DNA of 64,000 bases, taken from positions 3,243 to 67,242 of the forward strand of contig JANNWS010000076.1 in NCBI GenBank assembly GCA_031408575.1. The letters run 5' to 3'. Below the pieces are notes generated by a model. The model was given only the letters and a program-made list of their open reading frames with translations. It was not told where the DNA came from and did no database searches. This DNA comes from Aliitabrizicola sp031408575 (lineage in GTDB: Bacteria; Pseudomonadota; Alphaproteobacteria; Rhodobacterales; Rhodobacteraceae). The translations under genes were made by a program, and so were the position numbers. Positions 1 to 8,553 of this stretch are shown piece by piece (the stretch's first letter is position 1; the number at the start of each line of letters is the position of its first letter).

Positions 1-2
1 TT

Positions 3-956
3 GCTTATGGTGCGCAGCTTGCCATCGGCGCACTGGGCGTGACGCTGATCTACGGCATCCTGCGGTTTTCCAACTTTGCCCATGGCGACACGATGGCCTT
101 CGGCACGATGGTGACGATCCTGTTCACCTGGTGGTTCCAGTCGATCGGGATCAGCTTTGGCCCCCTGCCCACCGCCCTTCTAGCCCTGCCCATCGGCATC
201 GCGGCCACGGCACTGTTCGTGCTGGGGACCGACCGTGTGGTCTACCGGTTTTACCGCAAGCAGCGGGTGGCGACGTCAATCCTCGTGATCGTCTCGCTGG
301 GTGTCACCTTTGTGATGAACGGCATCACCCGCTTCATCATCGGCACGGAAGAACAGAACTTTGCCGACGGCGAGAGGTTTGTGATTACCGCCGGTGATTT
401 CAAGACTGCAACGGGGCTGGCCGAAGGGCTTGCCATCAAGTCCACGCAGGCGATCACGCTGGCAACAGCGGTGCTGGTGGTGGCAGCACTCTTCTGGTTC
501 CTGAACCGGACCCGCACCGGCAAATCCATGCGGGCGTTTTCGGACAACGAGGATCTGGCGCTGCTGTCGGGCATCAACCCCGAACGGGTGGTCGCCGTGA
601 CCTGGATCATCGCGGCCGCCCTGGCGACCATCGCAGGCGTACTTTACGGACTGGACAAAAGCTTTAAGCCGTTCACCTATTTCCAGCTTCTGTTGCCGAT
701 CTTCGCTGCCGCCGTCGTCGGTGGGCTTGGCAACCCGCTGGGGGCGATCGCGGGCGGCTTTGTGATCGCGTTTTCCGAGGTTATGGTTACCTATGCTTGG
801 AAAAAGGTGCTGGGTTATCTTCTGCCGGCCAGCATGGCCCCGGAGGGCTTGGTGCAACTTCTGAGCACCGACTACAAGTTCGCGGTCAGCTTCACCATCC
901 TGATCGGGGTGTTGCTGTTCAAACCCACGGGCCTTTTCAAAGGGAAATCGGTATGA
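3..956 (+). CDS. livH: Branched-chain amino-acid type ABC transporter permease (LivH family), 5' end outside window
   Basis: Inner-membrane permease of a high-affinity ABC importer of the branched-chain amino acid/amide family. The open frame runs into the left edge: codons from base 3 read AYGAQLAIGALG before the GTG at 39, so the true start lies upstream and the GTG is not it. The protein has repeated hydrophobic segments and the family motif LIYGILRFSNFAHGD near the visible N-terminus, plus GGLGNPLGAIAGG near the C-terminus. The stop overlaps the start of livM in an ATGA, so the two are translationally coupled. Substrate cannot be read from the sequence: LIV amino acids, urea and amides are all possible. 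The neighbouring demethylase-like enzyme makes a methylated amine or related compound conceivable, but this is inference. Confidence 0.9.
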   Translation, partial: AYGAQLAIGALGVTLIYGILRFSNFAHGDTMAFGTMVTILFTWWFQSIGISFGPLPTALLALPIGIAATALFVLGTDRVVYRFYRKQRVATSILVIVSLGVTFVMNGITRFIIGTEEQNFADGERFVITAGDFKTATGLAEGLAIKSTQAITLATAVLVVAALFWFLNRTRTGKSMRAFSDNEDLALLSGINPERVVAVTWIIAAALATIAGVLYGLDKSFKPFTYFQLLLPIFAAAVVGGLGNPLGAIAGGFVIAFSEVMVTYAWKKVLGYLLPASMAPEGLVQLLSTDYKFAVSFTILIGVLLFKPTGLFKGKSV

Positions 957-2257
957 CTCCGCGCAACCTCGCCCTTTTTGCCGCCGTTGCCTGCCTGTTT
1001 CTGATCACCGGGGTCTGGTTCAGCTGGAACCTTGCATTGGGCATCCTGAACATGTCGCTGATCTCGGCGATCATGGCGATGGGGGTGAACATCCAGTGGG
1101 GCTATGCGGGCTTGTTCAACGTGGGCATCATGGGGTTTGTCGCGTTGGGAGGGCTGGCCGTGGTGCTGACCTCGGCACAGCCCGCACCGGGCGGCTTTGC
1201 GGCGGGTGGGACGGGCATCGCTGTTGCGCTGATCATGGGAATTGCCACGATCGCGATTGCCGTAGCACTCTACAACCGAATGAAACCGGGACGAAAGCGA
1301 ACGATCGTTCTTATAGCGGTGCTGGTTGCGGGCTTCTTTCTCTATCGCTGGGTTTTTGTACCAGCCGCGCAGGCGATCGAGGCGAATGACCCCGCGACCT
1401 ATGGAAATCTTGGTGGTCTTGGCTTGCCGACCTTGGTTGCCTGGCCGATGGGCGGGCTTCTGGCCGCCGCCGCCGCCTGGGCCATTGGCAAGACAGCCCT
1501 TGGCTTGCGTTCGGATTACCTTGCAATTGCCACGCTGGGCATCGCCGAGATTGTCATCGCGGTGATGAAAAACGAAGACTGGCTGGCGCGCGGCGTGAAG
1601 AACATCACCAAGCTGCCGCGCCCCTGGCCGGTGCCGCAAGAAGTAAACCTGCAACAAAGCCCGGCGTTCCTCCACTGGACCACCCGTTGGAATTTCGACC
1701 CGGTTCTGACCTCATCCATCATCGTGAAGCTGGCCTATGCCAGCCTGTTCGGAACGGTTCTGCTGATCGTGGTCTTTCTGTCCGAACGCGCGCTGCGTTC
1801 GCCCTGGGGCCGCACCATGCGCGCCATCCGGGACAACGAGGTTTCGGCCGAAGCGATGGGAAAATATGTCACCGGCCGTCACCTGCAGGTTTTCATCCTC
1901 GGTTCTGCCGTCGTCGGCATCGCGGGGGCGATGATGACCACGCTGGACGGGCAGTTGACACCCGGCAGCTATTCACCGCTGCGCTACACGTTCCTGATCT
2001 GGATGATGGTGATCGTCGGAGGGTCCGGCAACAACTGGGGCGCGGTTCTGGGCGGGTTCCTGATCTACTGGCTGTGGATCATGGTCGAACCTATGGGTCT
2101 GTGGCTGATGCAGACCATCACGGCTGGGATGGAAGATGGCTCTTGGCTGAAAAGCCGGCTGCAGGATTCCGCCGCCCACATGCGTCTGGTCACAATGGGC
2201 GTGATCCTGCTTCTGGTGCTGCGGTTCAGCCCGCGCGGCCTTATCCCCGAGAAGTAG
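953..2257 (+). CDS. livM: Branched-chain amino-acid type ABC transporter permease (LivM family)
   Basis: Second permease of the importer, 434 aa with many membrane segments. The start ATG at 953 overlaps the livH stop; a longer in-frame opening back to 797 lies inside livH and is rejected. LivM-type features include GYAGLFNVGIMGFVALGG near residue 50, LGLRSDYLAIATLGIAEI near 185 and RAIRDNEVSAEAMGK near 290, the cytoplasmic loop thought to contact the ATPase. A hydrophilic insertion (about residues 205-235, rich in Pro and Trp) separates membrane segments. No livG/livF ATPase follows, so these must lie upstream of the window. The next gene starts 180 bases further on. Confidence 0.9.
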   Translation: MTPRNLALFAAVACLFLITGVWFSWNLALGILNMSLISAIMAMGVNIQWGYAGLFNVGIMGFVALGGLAVVLTSAQPAPGGFAAGGTGIAVALIMGIATIAIAVALYNRMKPGRKRTIVLIAVLVAGFFLYRWVFVPAAQAIEANDPATYGNLGGLGLPTLVAWPMGGLLAAAAAWAIGKTALGLRSDYLAIATLGIAEIVIAVMKNEDWLARGVKNITKLPRPWPVPQEVNLQQSPAFLHWTTRWNFDPVLTSSIIVKLAYASLFGTVLLIVVFLSERALRSPWGRTMRAIRDNEVSAEAMGKYVTGRHLQVFILGSAVVGIAGAMMTTLDGQLTPGSYSPLRYTFLIWMMVIVGGSGNNWGAVLGGFLIYWLWIMVEPMGLWLMQTITAGMEDGSWLKSRLQDSAAHMRLVTMGVILLLVLRFSPRGLIPEK

Positions 2258-2355
2258 TGCCGGGCAAAATGCGAGCCCCCTTGACCGGGAGCTAAACCCA
2301 AGCGGTGTGGTCCGTCGTGCGGCAAGACGGGCCACAGGTATCTGAGGCGCGTCAA

Positions 2356-2372
2356 GCGACATTTCATGTCGC
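2356..2372. promoter_or_regulatory. Perfect 7-bp inverted repeat upstream of the dehydrogenase gene
   Basis: GCGACAT-TTC-ATGTCGC lies 66 bases before the ATG of the FAD/GcvT dehydrogenase. It can form a 7-bp hairpin or act as a dimeric operator. TGTCGC resembles half-sites reported for some AraC/GlxA-type regulators of arginine and betaine catabolism, which would fit the neighbour, but that link is inference. No T-run follows, so a classical terminator for livM is less likely. Confidence 0.35.
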
Positions 2373-2437
2373 AACCGTGCATGATTGGTTGGCCTTGCCC
2401 GGCCACTCTGCCCGAAATGGCGACGGAGTCCTCCCCC

Positions 2438-4855
2438 ATGAAAACCCATACCCGCGTTCTGGTCATCGGCGGCGGCGTCGTCGGTGCGTCTGTGCTGTAT
2501 CACCTGACCAAGCTTGGCTGGTCCGATGTGACGCTGATCGAACGCTCTGAACTTACATCAGGCTCTACCTGGCATGCAGCGGGCGGCTTTCACACCCTCA
2601 ACGGCGATACCAACATGGCGGCCCTGCAAGGCTATACCATCCGGCTTTACAAGGAGCTGGAGGCGATCACCGGCATGTCCTGCGGGCTGCACCATGTCGG
2701 CGGCATCACCCTTGCCGACACGGTTGAACGCTTCGACATGCTGAAAGCCGAACGCGCCAAGCACCGCTACATGGGGCTTGATACCGCGATCCTGACACCC
2801 GCCGAAGTGACCGAGATGACCGATGGTCTGGTCAACACCGCAGGCATCATCGGCGCGCTTTATGATCCGCTGGACGGCCACCTCGACCCGTCCGGCACCA
2901 CCCATGCCTATGCGAAAGCAGCCCGCATGGGCGGGGCCGAGATTATCCTGCACAATCGTGTGCTGGAAACCAACCCACGCGCCGACGGGTCTTGGGAAGT
3001 GGTAACTGAGCAAGGCACCATCATTGCCGAGCATCTGGTGAACGCCGCTGGCCTCTGGGCGCGTGAAGTGGGTGCAATGGCCGGTGTTTACTTGCCATTG
3101 TTGCCGATGGCGCACCAATACCTTGTGACCGACGACATCCCCGAGATCATGGCGCGCGGCAAGGAATTCCCGCATGTGATGGACCCCGGCGGCGAAAGCT
3201 ATCTGCGTCAGGAAGGCCGCGGCCTTTGCATCGGCTTTTACGAAAAGCCGTGTGAAGCGTGGTCGGTCGATGGCACGCCGTGGAACTTTGGCCATGAATT
3301 GCTGAACGAGCAGTTCGACAAAATCGAAGATAGCGTGACTTTTGCCTACAAACGCTTTCCCGTGCTTGAACGTTCGGGCGTCAAGTCGGTCATCCATGGC
3401 CCCTTTACCTTTTCACCCGATGGCAATCCGCTGATCGGACCGGTTCCGGGCCTGCGCAACTACTGGTCCGCCTGTGCGGTTATGGCAGGCTTCAGTCAAG
3501 GCGGCGGGATGGGCCTTGCTTTGGCGCAATGGATGACCCTTGGCGAGGTGGAACGCGATCCGCGCGGTTTTGACGTAGCGCGCTTTGGTAACTGGACCAC
3601 CCCCGGCTATACCGTACCCAAGGTGATCGAGAACTATCAGACCCGCTTTTCCGTGGCTTACCCGAATGAGGAAAAGCCCGCAGCCCGCCCGTTCCGCACC
3701 ACCGCCATGTATGACACATTCAGCGAGATGCGGGCCGTATGGGGCCAGCAATACGGGCTGGAGGTGGTCAATTACCACGCCCTGCCGGGTGAGCCGTTGT
3801 TCGAGACGCCCACCTTCAAACGCTCCAACGCCTGGGATGCGACAAGGGCCGAGGTCATGGCGGTGCGTAGTGGCGTCGGCATCAACGAGGTGCAGAACTT
3901 CGGAAAATACCGGATCACCGGGCCGAATGCGCGCGCGTGGCTTGACCGGATCATGGCCGGGTTGATCCCGAAACCGGGGCGGCTGTCCCTGACGCCGATG
4001 CTGGCGGAAAGCGGTAGGATCATCGGAGATTTCACCGTGTCCTGCCTGTCGGAAACCGAGTTTCAACTGACCGCCAGTTATGGCGCGCAAGGCTGGCATG
4101 GTCGCTGGTTCGAGAGTCACGCCGAAGCTGGTGTGCGCGTTGAAAACATCTCGGACACCCGCACTGGATTTCAGATCGCCGGGCCAAAAGCGCGCGAGGT
4201 GCTGGCCCGCGTCACCCGGTCGGACGTGTCGCATGAGGCGTTCAAGTTCATGGATGTGCGCCGGCTGACCATCGGCATGGCCGACTGCATCGTGCAGCGT
4301 GTCAGCTACACCGCCGATCTTGGGTATGAGATCTACTGCGATGCGGTCAGCCAGCGCCATCTGTGGCAGACGCTTTGGGATGCGGGCCAGGAGCATGGCA
4401 TCCGACCCTTCGGGATGCGGGCGATGATGTCGCTGCGGCTGGACAAGTTCTTTGGCTCTTGGGGGCGCGAGTTCAGCCCGGATTACATGCCGGGCGAAAC
4501 CGGGCTGGACCGCTTCATCCGCTGGAACAAGCCCAGCGACTGGATCGGCAAGGCCGCGGCTGTGAAGGAGAAGGCCGAAGGGCCGAAACGCAAGCTCTGC
4601 GCCTTTGTCGTCGAGGCTACCGATGCCGACGTGGTGGCGTGGGAACCGATCTGGCTGGACGGCGCCGTGGTGGGGTTCTGCACCAGCGGGGGCTATTCGC
4701 ATTTCACCGGAAAATCGGTGGCACTGGGCTTTGTCCCGACCGACAAGGCGGCGGAAGGGCTGCGGGTGGAAATCGAGATACTGGGCGAAAAGCGCCTTGC
4801 AACCCTTGTAACCGACGCATTGTTCGACGCGGACGGTGCAAGGATGCGGGGGTGA
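2438..4855 (+). CDS. Dimethylglycine/sarcosine dehydrogenase-like FAD oxidoreductase with C-terminal GcvT domain
   Basis: An 805-aa two-domain enzyme. Residues 1-400 form a DAO-type flavin domain with the dinucleotide motif VLVIGGGVVGASVLYHL at 8-24 and GSTWHAAGG at 42-50; His46 matches the histidine that covalently binds FAD in dimethylglycine and sarcosine dehydrogenases. The C-terminal part (about 420-800) is aminomethyltransferase/GcvT-like (FGKYRITGPNARAWLDRI, GYEIYCDAVS, ALGFVPTDKAAEGLRVEIEI), expected to pass the oxidised methyl group to tetrahydrofolate. The likely reaction is oxidative N-demethylation feeding one-carbon units to folate; the exact substrate is not decided. The start at 2438 is chosen because MKTHTRVLVIGGG begins the flavin fold; the 24 upstream codons are not family-like. 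Confidence 0.85.
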   Translation: MKTHTRVLVIGGGVVGASVLYHLTKLGWSDVTLIERSELTSGSTWHAAGGFHTLNGDTNMAALQGYTIRLYKELEAITGMSCGLHHVGGITLADTVERFDMLKAERAKHRYMGLDTAILTPAEVTEMTDGLVNTAGIIGALYDPLDGHLDPSGTTHAYAKAARMGGAEIILHNRVLETNPRADGSWEVVTEQGTIIAEHLVNAAGLWAREVGAMAGVYLPLLPMAHQYLVTDDIPEIMARGKEFPHVMDPGGESYLRQEGRGLCIGFYEKPCEAWSVDGTPWNFGHELLNEQFDKIEDSVTFAYKRFPVLERSGVKSVIHGPFTFSPDGNPLIGPVPGLRNYWSACAVMAGFSQGGGMGLALAQWMTLGEVERDPRGFDVARFGNWTTPGYTVPKVIENYQTRFSVAYPNEEKPAARPFRTTAMYDTFSEMRAVWGQQYGLEVVNYHALPGEPLFETPTFKRSNAWDATRAEVMAVRSGVGINEVQNFGKYRITGPNARAWLDRIMAGLIPKPGRLSLTPMLAESGRIIGDFTVSCLSETEFQLTASYGAQGWHGRWFESHAEAGVRVENISDTRTGFQIAGPKAREVLARVTRSDVSHEAFKFMDVRRLTIGMADCIVQRVSYTADLGYEIYCDAVSQRHLWQTLWDAGQEHGIRPFGMRAMMSLRLDKFFGSWGREFSPDYMPGETGLDRFIRWNKPSDWIGKAAAVKEKAEGPKRKLCAFVVEATDADVVAWEPIWLDGAVVGFCTSGGYSHFTGKSVALGFVPTDKAAEGLRVEIEILGEKRLATLVTDALFDADGARMRG

Positions 4856-4922
4856 GGCGCAAACCGGCCCCGTCCATGCTTCCGTCGCGTCGACATGGCC
4901 CGGTTGCACCGGCCACGCGCCC

Positions 4923-5528
4923 TTGAGTGTGGTCGTCCTGATCCTTGCAGCCGGATCGTCGTCTCGGATGCGCGGCGCAGACAAGCTGCTGGAAGATGTG
5001 GACGGCGAGCCGATGCTGCGGCGGCAAGCGCGCATTGCCTGTAAAACCGGCTGCCCGGTTCTTGTGGCTTTGCCGCCCGACCGACCGGCGCGGCTTGCTG
5101 CCCTCACGGGACTAGATGTGCAAACGGTGGCAGTGCCGGATGCGGCTGTCGGCATGTCAGCCTCGATGCGGCGCGGGGTTGCGGCGATCAGCGCCCATCC
5201 CGGCGCAGACGTGACCGGGTTGATGATCCTGCCCGCCGACATGCCCGGATTTACTGCCAATGACCTGTCGGCCATGATCCGGGCTTTCGACATGCAGCCT
5301 GAAAACATCTGGCGGGGTGCCGCGCAATCCGGCCAGCCGGGCCATCCCGCGATCTTTCCACCCGACCTCTGGCCTGCACTGGCGGCGGTGACGGGCGATC
5401 AGGGCGGCATCGGCGTGATCCGGGTAAATCCCGACCGGATTTCGCTGTTTCCGTTTCCGGGGACTGCGGCCGTGACGGACCTCGATACACCCGAAGACTG
5501 GGTCGCTTGGCGGGCTGGACGGGTTTAG
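4923..5528 (+). CDS. MocA-like nucleotidyltransferase (molybdenum cofactor cytidylyltransferase family)
   Basis: About 200 aa with a GT-A type NTP-transferase fold. LILAAGSSSRMRGADKLLEDVDGEPMLRR gives the nucleotide-binding motif LAAGxSxRM and the conserved KLL; LPADMPGFTANDLSAMI is the metal-binding Asp region; the C-terminus ends DLDTPEDW, usual for this family. MocA adds CMP to molybdopterin for the xanthine-dehydrogenase class, but homologues act on other cofactors. The start is uncertain: TTG 4923 and GTG 4929 fit the family N-terminus, while a GTG at 4836 would add 29 unlike residues. It lies 67 bases after the dehydrogenase on the same strand and its stop overlaps the stop of the convergent RTX gene. 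No molybdenum hydroxylase gene is visible nearby. Confidence 0.75.
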   Translation: MSVVVLILAAGSSSRMRGADKLLEDVDGEPMLRRQARIACKTGCPVLVALPPDRPARLAALTGLDVQTVAVPDAAVGMSASMRRGVAAISAHPGADVTGLMILPADMPGFTANDLSAMIRAFDMQPENIWRGAAQSGQPGHPAIFPPDLWPALAAVTGDQGGIGVIRVNPDRISLFPFPGTAAVTDLDTPEDWVAWRAGRV

Positions 5529-8398
5529 GCCGCGAACAGCACCCGTGCCTCATGCGCCTTGAGCGACCGTCGGGCGGCAGCAAAACGCGCACCGTGGTGT
5601 TCCAGATCGGGGAAAAGGGCAGCAATCTCGGCCCGCTGGGCCTTGTCCATGCCGCCAAGCGTCCGGCAGCCCGGTTGAAAACTTTCGGTCCACGCACCGT
5701 CGGACCGGATGATCTCATGCCGGTCGAACATCAGGTGAAGGTATTGAACCCCTGCCCCGCCCGCGCGCGTGATCCCCGGCAGGCCCACCAGATGGATGGC
5801 GGCCACCAGCACCTCATCATCGCCAAAGCACAACTCGGTGCGCGGGCCACTGACCAGTACCCGGTGCTGCGGCGACACCAACAAATCGCGCTCGGGCAAC
5901 CCCGCCCCCAACGCGCCCGCCGCAATCCGCACCGGAACAAGGGTGGGCTGTGCGGCAAGGGCCGCAGCACTCAGCCACCGTGTTCCGATCCAGCGCAACG
6001 GCTGCGCCCCGCCATCGCGGGTCAAAACCAGATCGCCCACGCGCAACGCCTCGACCCTGATCGACCCGCGCGGCGTGCCGATCAGGGTGCCGGGGGTGAA
6101 GCAGGGGATCACATCCTCGATATTGGTAAAGGTCAGTGTGCCGATCACGGCGCGGTTGGCATCAAGGAATTCCACCGTGCCGTTTTCGCGGTTGCTGGTG
6201 GAATAAAGGATGCGTGGCTTGCCCGTGCCGGTCAGATCGAGCCGGTCAAAATCATCCCCGGCCTCGCCCCCGTCGATGGCGTCGCCGAACCCATCGCCTG
6301 CAACCGCAACGAAGAATTGGTCACGGTCTGCGCCGCCAAATTGCGCATCGGCCCCTGCCCCGCCAGAGATCGTATCATTGCCGTCGTCGCCCGACAGGCT
6401 GTCGGTGCCGATCCCACCTTCGATGTTGTCGGCGCTGTTCCCACCAAAGGCGGTGTCATTGCCATCACCGCCGAACAGCACATCGCTGCCATTGCCACCG
6501 AGCAGGCGGTCATTGTCAGCCCCGCCCTCAAGCGTGTCGTTACCATTGTCGCCGTAAAGGCTGTCATCCCCGGCCAGACCGAAGATCAGGTCGTTACCGT
6601 TGCCGCCGTAAATCGTGTCATTGCCCGCGCCGCCAAAGATCGTGTCGGCGTGGTTCGACAAAAGATCGGGGACGATGGTATCGCCATAGATCAGATCGGC
6701 ATCATCGCCGCCTTCGATGCTGTCATCGCCCAAACCGCCGAAAACAGTATCGGTTCCGACACTGCCCAGAATCGTATCGTTGCCAGTGCCGCCGTCAATG
6801 TTGTCGTTACCAGCCTCGCCCGACAGACTGTCATTTCCCGCTTCACCGAAAATCACATCATTGCCGTCGCCGGCGAGGATGGTGTCATTGCCGGTGTTGA
6901 CGGCGCTGCCAATGCCCGCGTTGCCGATCAGGTTCTGGATGCCACCACCGGGGGGCGTCACGGTGGCCGACAGCACCTCCTCACCTGCATTTTCCCAAAA
7001 GCGGATCTCGATGGTGTAAGACTGACCAGCCGCAAGCGCGACATCGCCGTAGCGGGTCGTTGCTGCCTGGTGAAAGTCGTTGTCCATGAACAGGCCGGTG
7101 GCCCCGTTCTGGTTGGTAAAGGTCAGCGGATTGCCGTTCGTATCAAGGATCCGCAGGGTAGAGCCGTCATCCGACGTGGTGTCAAAGCGGTAAACCCCCG
7201 CAGTGTTGGCAGTGTAGGTTGATGTCAGGATGATACCAAAATCGGACGGATTGGTGGCGATTGTTGCGGGCGGGCGCGCAACAGCGGCCAGCGTGCGCAG
7301 ATCGAAATCCGTCGTCGTTCCTTCGGTCCGCAATGTGCCGGTTTCGATCTGGAAAGCCTGACCGTTGCTCGTATTGAAGTCGCGATCGTAGAACCGATAG
7401 CTCCAGCTTGAGGGCTGATCGCTGTCGCCAAAAAGCGTGTCGTCGCCAGTCCCGCCGCTGATGCTGTCGTTACCGCCGCCTGCAAAGATCCGGTCCGCTC
7501 CGTCTTCGCCCGCCAGCGTGTCATTGCCCAGACCGCCCGCGACCGTATCGTTGCCGCTGCCGCCCGATAGCAGGTCATCGCCGTTGCGCCCGTCGAGCGA
7601 ATCAGCACCCGCACCGCCCGACAGCACAGACTGGCCATTGTCGCCGGTCAGCGTGTCGTTGAAGGCCGATCCGGTTACATTCTCGATCCCCGACAGCACA
7701 TCACTGGCGGCGTGTCCGCCCGAGACGACATTGTTCTGCAGGTTGACCGAAACGCCCGCATCCGACGTGGAATAGTCGGCCGTGTCGATGCCTGCGCCAC
7801 CGGAAATCGTGTCACCAGACGCGCCGCCTTGCAGCAGGTCATTGTCGGCCCCGCCAAAAAGCGCATCGGTTCCGGTGCCGCCAAAAAGGCTGTCATTGCC
7901 CGCATCACCCGTAAGTGAGTCGTTGCCCGCGTTGCCCGTCAGCACATTTGCAGCAAAACTGCCGGTCAGCGTATCATTGCCGCCGCCCCCGACAACGTTT
8001 TCGAACAGGCTGATCGTATCGCCATTGGCATCGCCACCCGTCGTGTTGAGCCCGATGTCGATTGCAACAGCCGACGACAGCGAATAGTCGAGCGTGTCGA
8101 TCCCCGCACCACCATCCAAGATGTCGTTGCCGCTGCCGCCGGTCAGCGTGTCGTTGCCGTTGCCTCCGAACAATTGGTCGTTGTTCGATCCGCCGTCCAG
8201 AAGATCATCGTCGTTGTCACCAGAAAGCGTATCATTGCCAGAACCGCCGAAAGCGGAATCATTCCCATCACCGGCGTTGATTACATCGCTCCCGTTCAGA
8301 CCTGAAAGCGAGTCCGCCCCGGCAAATCCGTTGAGCGTGTCGGCACCGTTGGCCCCCGCCAGGGTATCGTTGCCAGGTGTCCCATCGAAAACAGGCAT
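5525..8398 (-). CDS. Secreted RTX protein with PA14-like domain and C-terminal Hint domain
   Basis: A 957-aa, strongly acidic, Gly/Asp/Asn-rich protein. Residues 1-330 carry many GGxGxD-type calcium-binding nonapeptides. A PA14-like segment follows at about 335-490 (YRFYDRDFNTSNGQAFQIETG, VYRFDTTSDDGSTLRILD, SYTIEIRFWENAG). A second RTX block covers about 500-700. From Cys766 (CFTPGTLIGTPRG, VGDLVLTRDGG, LLVSPQHRVL) runs a Hint_2-type hedgehog/intein domain, and the protein ends AARRSLKAHEARVL. No N-terminal signal peptide is visible, which fits type I secretion, but no ABC/MFP exporter genes are nearby. The carboxy end closely matches the upstream neighbour, so the pair are paralogues. PA14 domains usually bind glycans, suggesting adhesion or matrix binding; this is inference. 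Confidence 0.85.
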   Translation of the reverse strand: MPVFDGTPGNDTLAGANGADTLNGFAGADSLSGLNGSDVINAGDGNDSAFGGSGNDTLSGDNDDDLLDGGSNNDQLFGGNGNDTLTGGSGNDILDGGAGIDTLDYSLSSAVAIDIGLNTTGGDANGDTISLFENVVGGGGNDTLTGSFAANVLTGNAGNDSLTGDAGNDSLFGGTGTDALFGGADNDLLQGGASGDTISGGAGIDTADYSTSDAGVSVNLQNNVVSGGHAASDVLSGIENVTGSAFNDTLTGDNGQSVLSGGAGADSLDGRNGDDLLSGGSGNDTVAGGLGNDTLAGEDGADRIFAGGGNDSISGGTGDDTLFGDSDQPSSWSYRFYDRDFNTSNGQAFQIETGTLRTEGTTTDFDLRTLAAVARPPATIATNPSDFGIILTSTYTANTAGVYRFDTTSDDGSTLRILDTNGNPLTFTNQNGATGLFMDNDFHQAATTRYGDVALAAGQSYTIEIRFWENAGEEVLSATVTPPGGGIQNLIGNAGIGSAVNTGNDTILAGDGNDVIFGEAGNDSLSGEAGNDNIDGGTGNDTILGSVGTDTVFGGLGDDSIEGGDDADLIYGDTIVPDLLSNHADTIFGGAGNDTIYGGNGNDLIFGLAGDDSLYGDNGNDTLEGGADNDRLLGGNGSDVLFGGDGNDTAFGGNSADNIEGGIGTDSLSGDDGNDTISGGAGADAQFGGADRDQFFVAVAGDGFGDAIDGGEAGDDFDRLDLTGTGKPRILYSTSNRENGTVEFLDANRAVIGTLTFTNIEDVIPCFTPGTLIGTPRGSIRVEALRVGDLVLTRDGGAQPLRWIGTRWLSAAALAAQPTLVPVRIAAGALGAGLPERDLLVSPQHRVLVSGPRTELCFGDDEVLVAAIHLVGLPGITRAGGAGVQYLHLMFDRHEIIRSDGAWTESFQPGCRTLGGMDKAQRAEIAALFPDLEHHGARFAAARRSLKAHEARVLFAA

Positions 8399-8467
8399 CG
8401 TGTCCGCTCGTACCAGCAGCCCGCAGCCAGTATCGGCTTTGCGGATCAGCGGTTTGATGCGGGTTTA

Positions 8468-8522
8468 CCCCTGAAATGGGGCGCCAACGTGGTGAAAAGG
8501 GTACATTTGGCAACAATGTACC
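8468..8522. promoter_or_regulatory. Two inverted repeats between the RTX genes
   Basis: In the 155-bp gap between the two RTX genes are CCCC-TGAAAT-GGGG (8468-8481) and a perfect 8-bp repeat GGTACATT-N7-AATGTACC (8500-8522). On the minus strand they lie about 70-125 bases before the downstream RTX start and just after the upstream RTX stop. Lack of a T-run argues against a simple terminator, so an operator is the likelier reading. A related CCCC-N5-GGGG followed by GTACCAA occurs before the other RTX gene. Confidence 0.4.
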
Positions 8523-8553
8523 AAGGCTGGTCGCCCGTTCGTGGCTTTGTCGC

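Noticed and set aside
3413..5308. A 631-codon minus-strand frame opposite the dehydrogenase and MocA-like genes
   Set aside because: It is antisense to two recognisable proteins and has no motif of its own; high G+C keeps it open.
5507..7222. Long plus-strand open frames opposite the RTX genes (also 8476-9504)
   Set aside because: They are antisense to repeat-rich RTX genes, whose codon pattern keeps the other frames open; their translations are Arg/Ala/Val-rich with no family motif.
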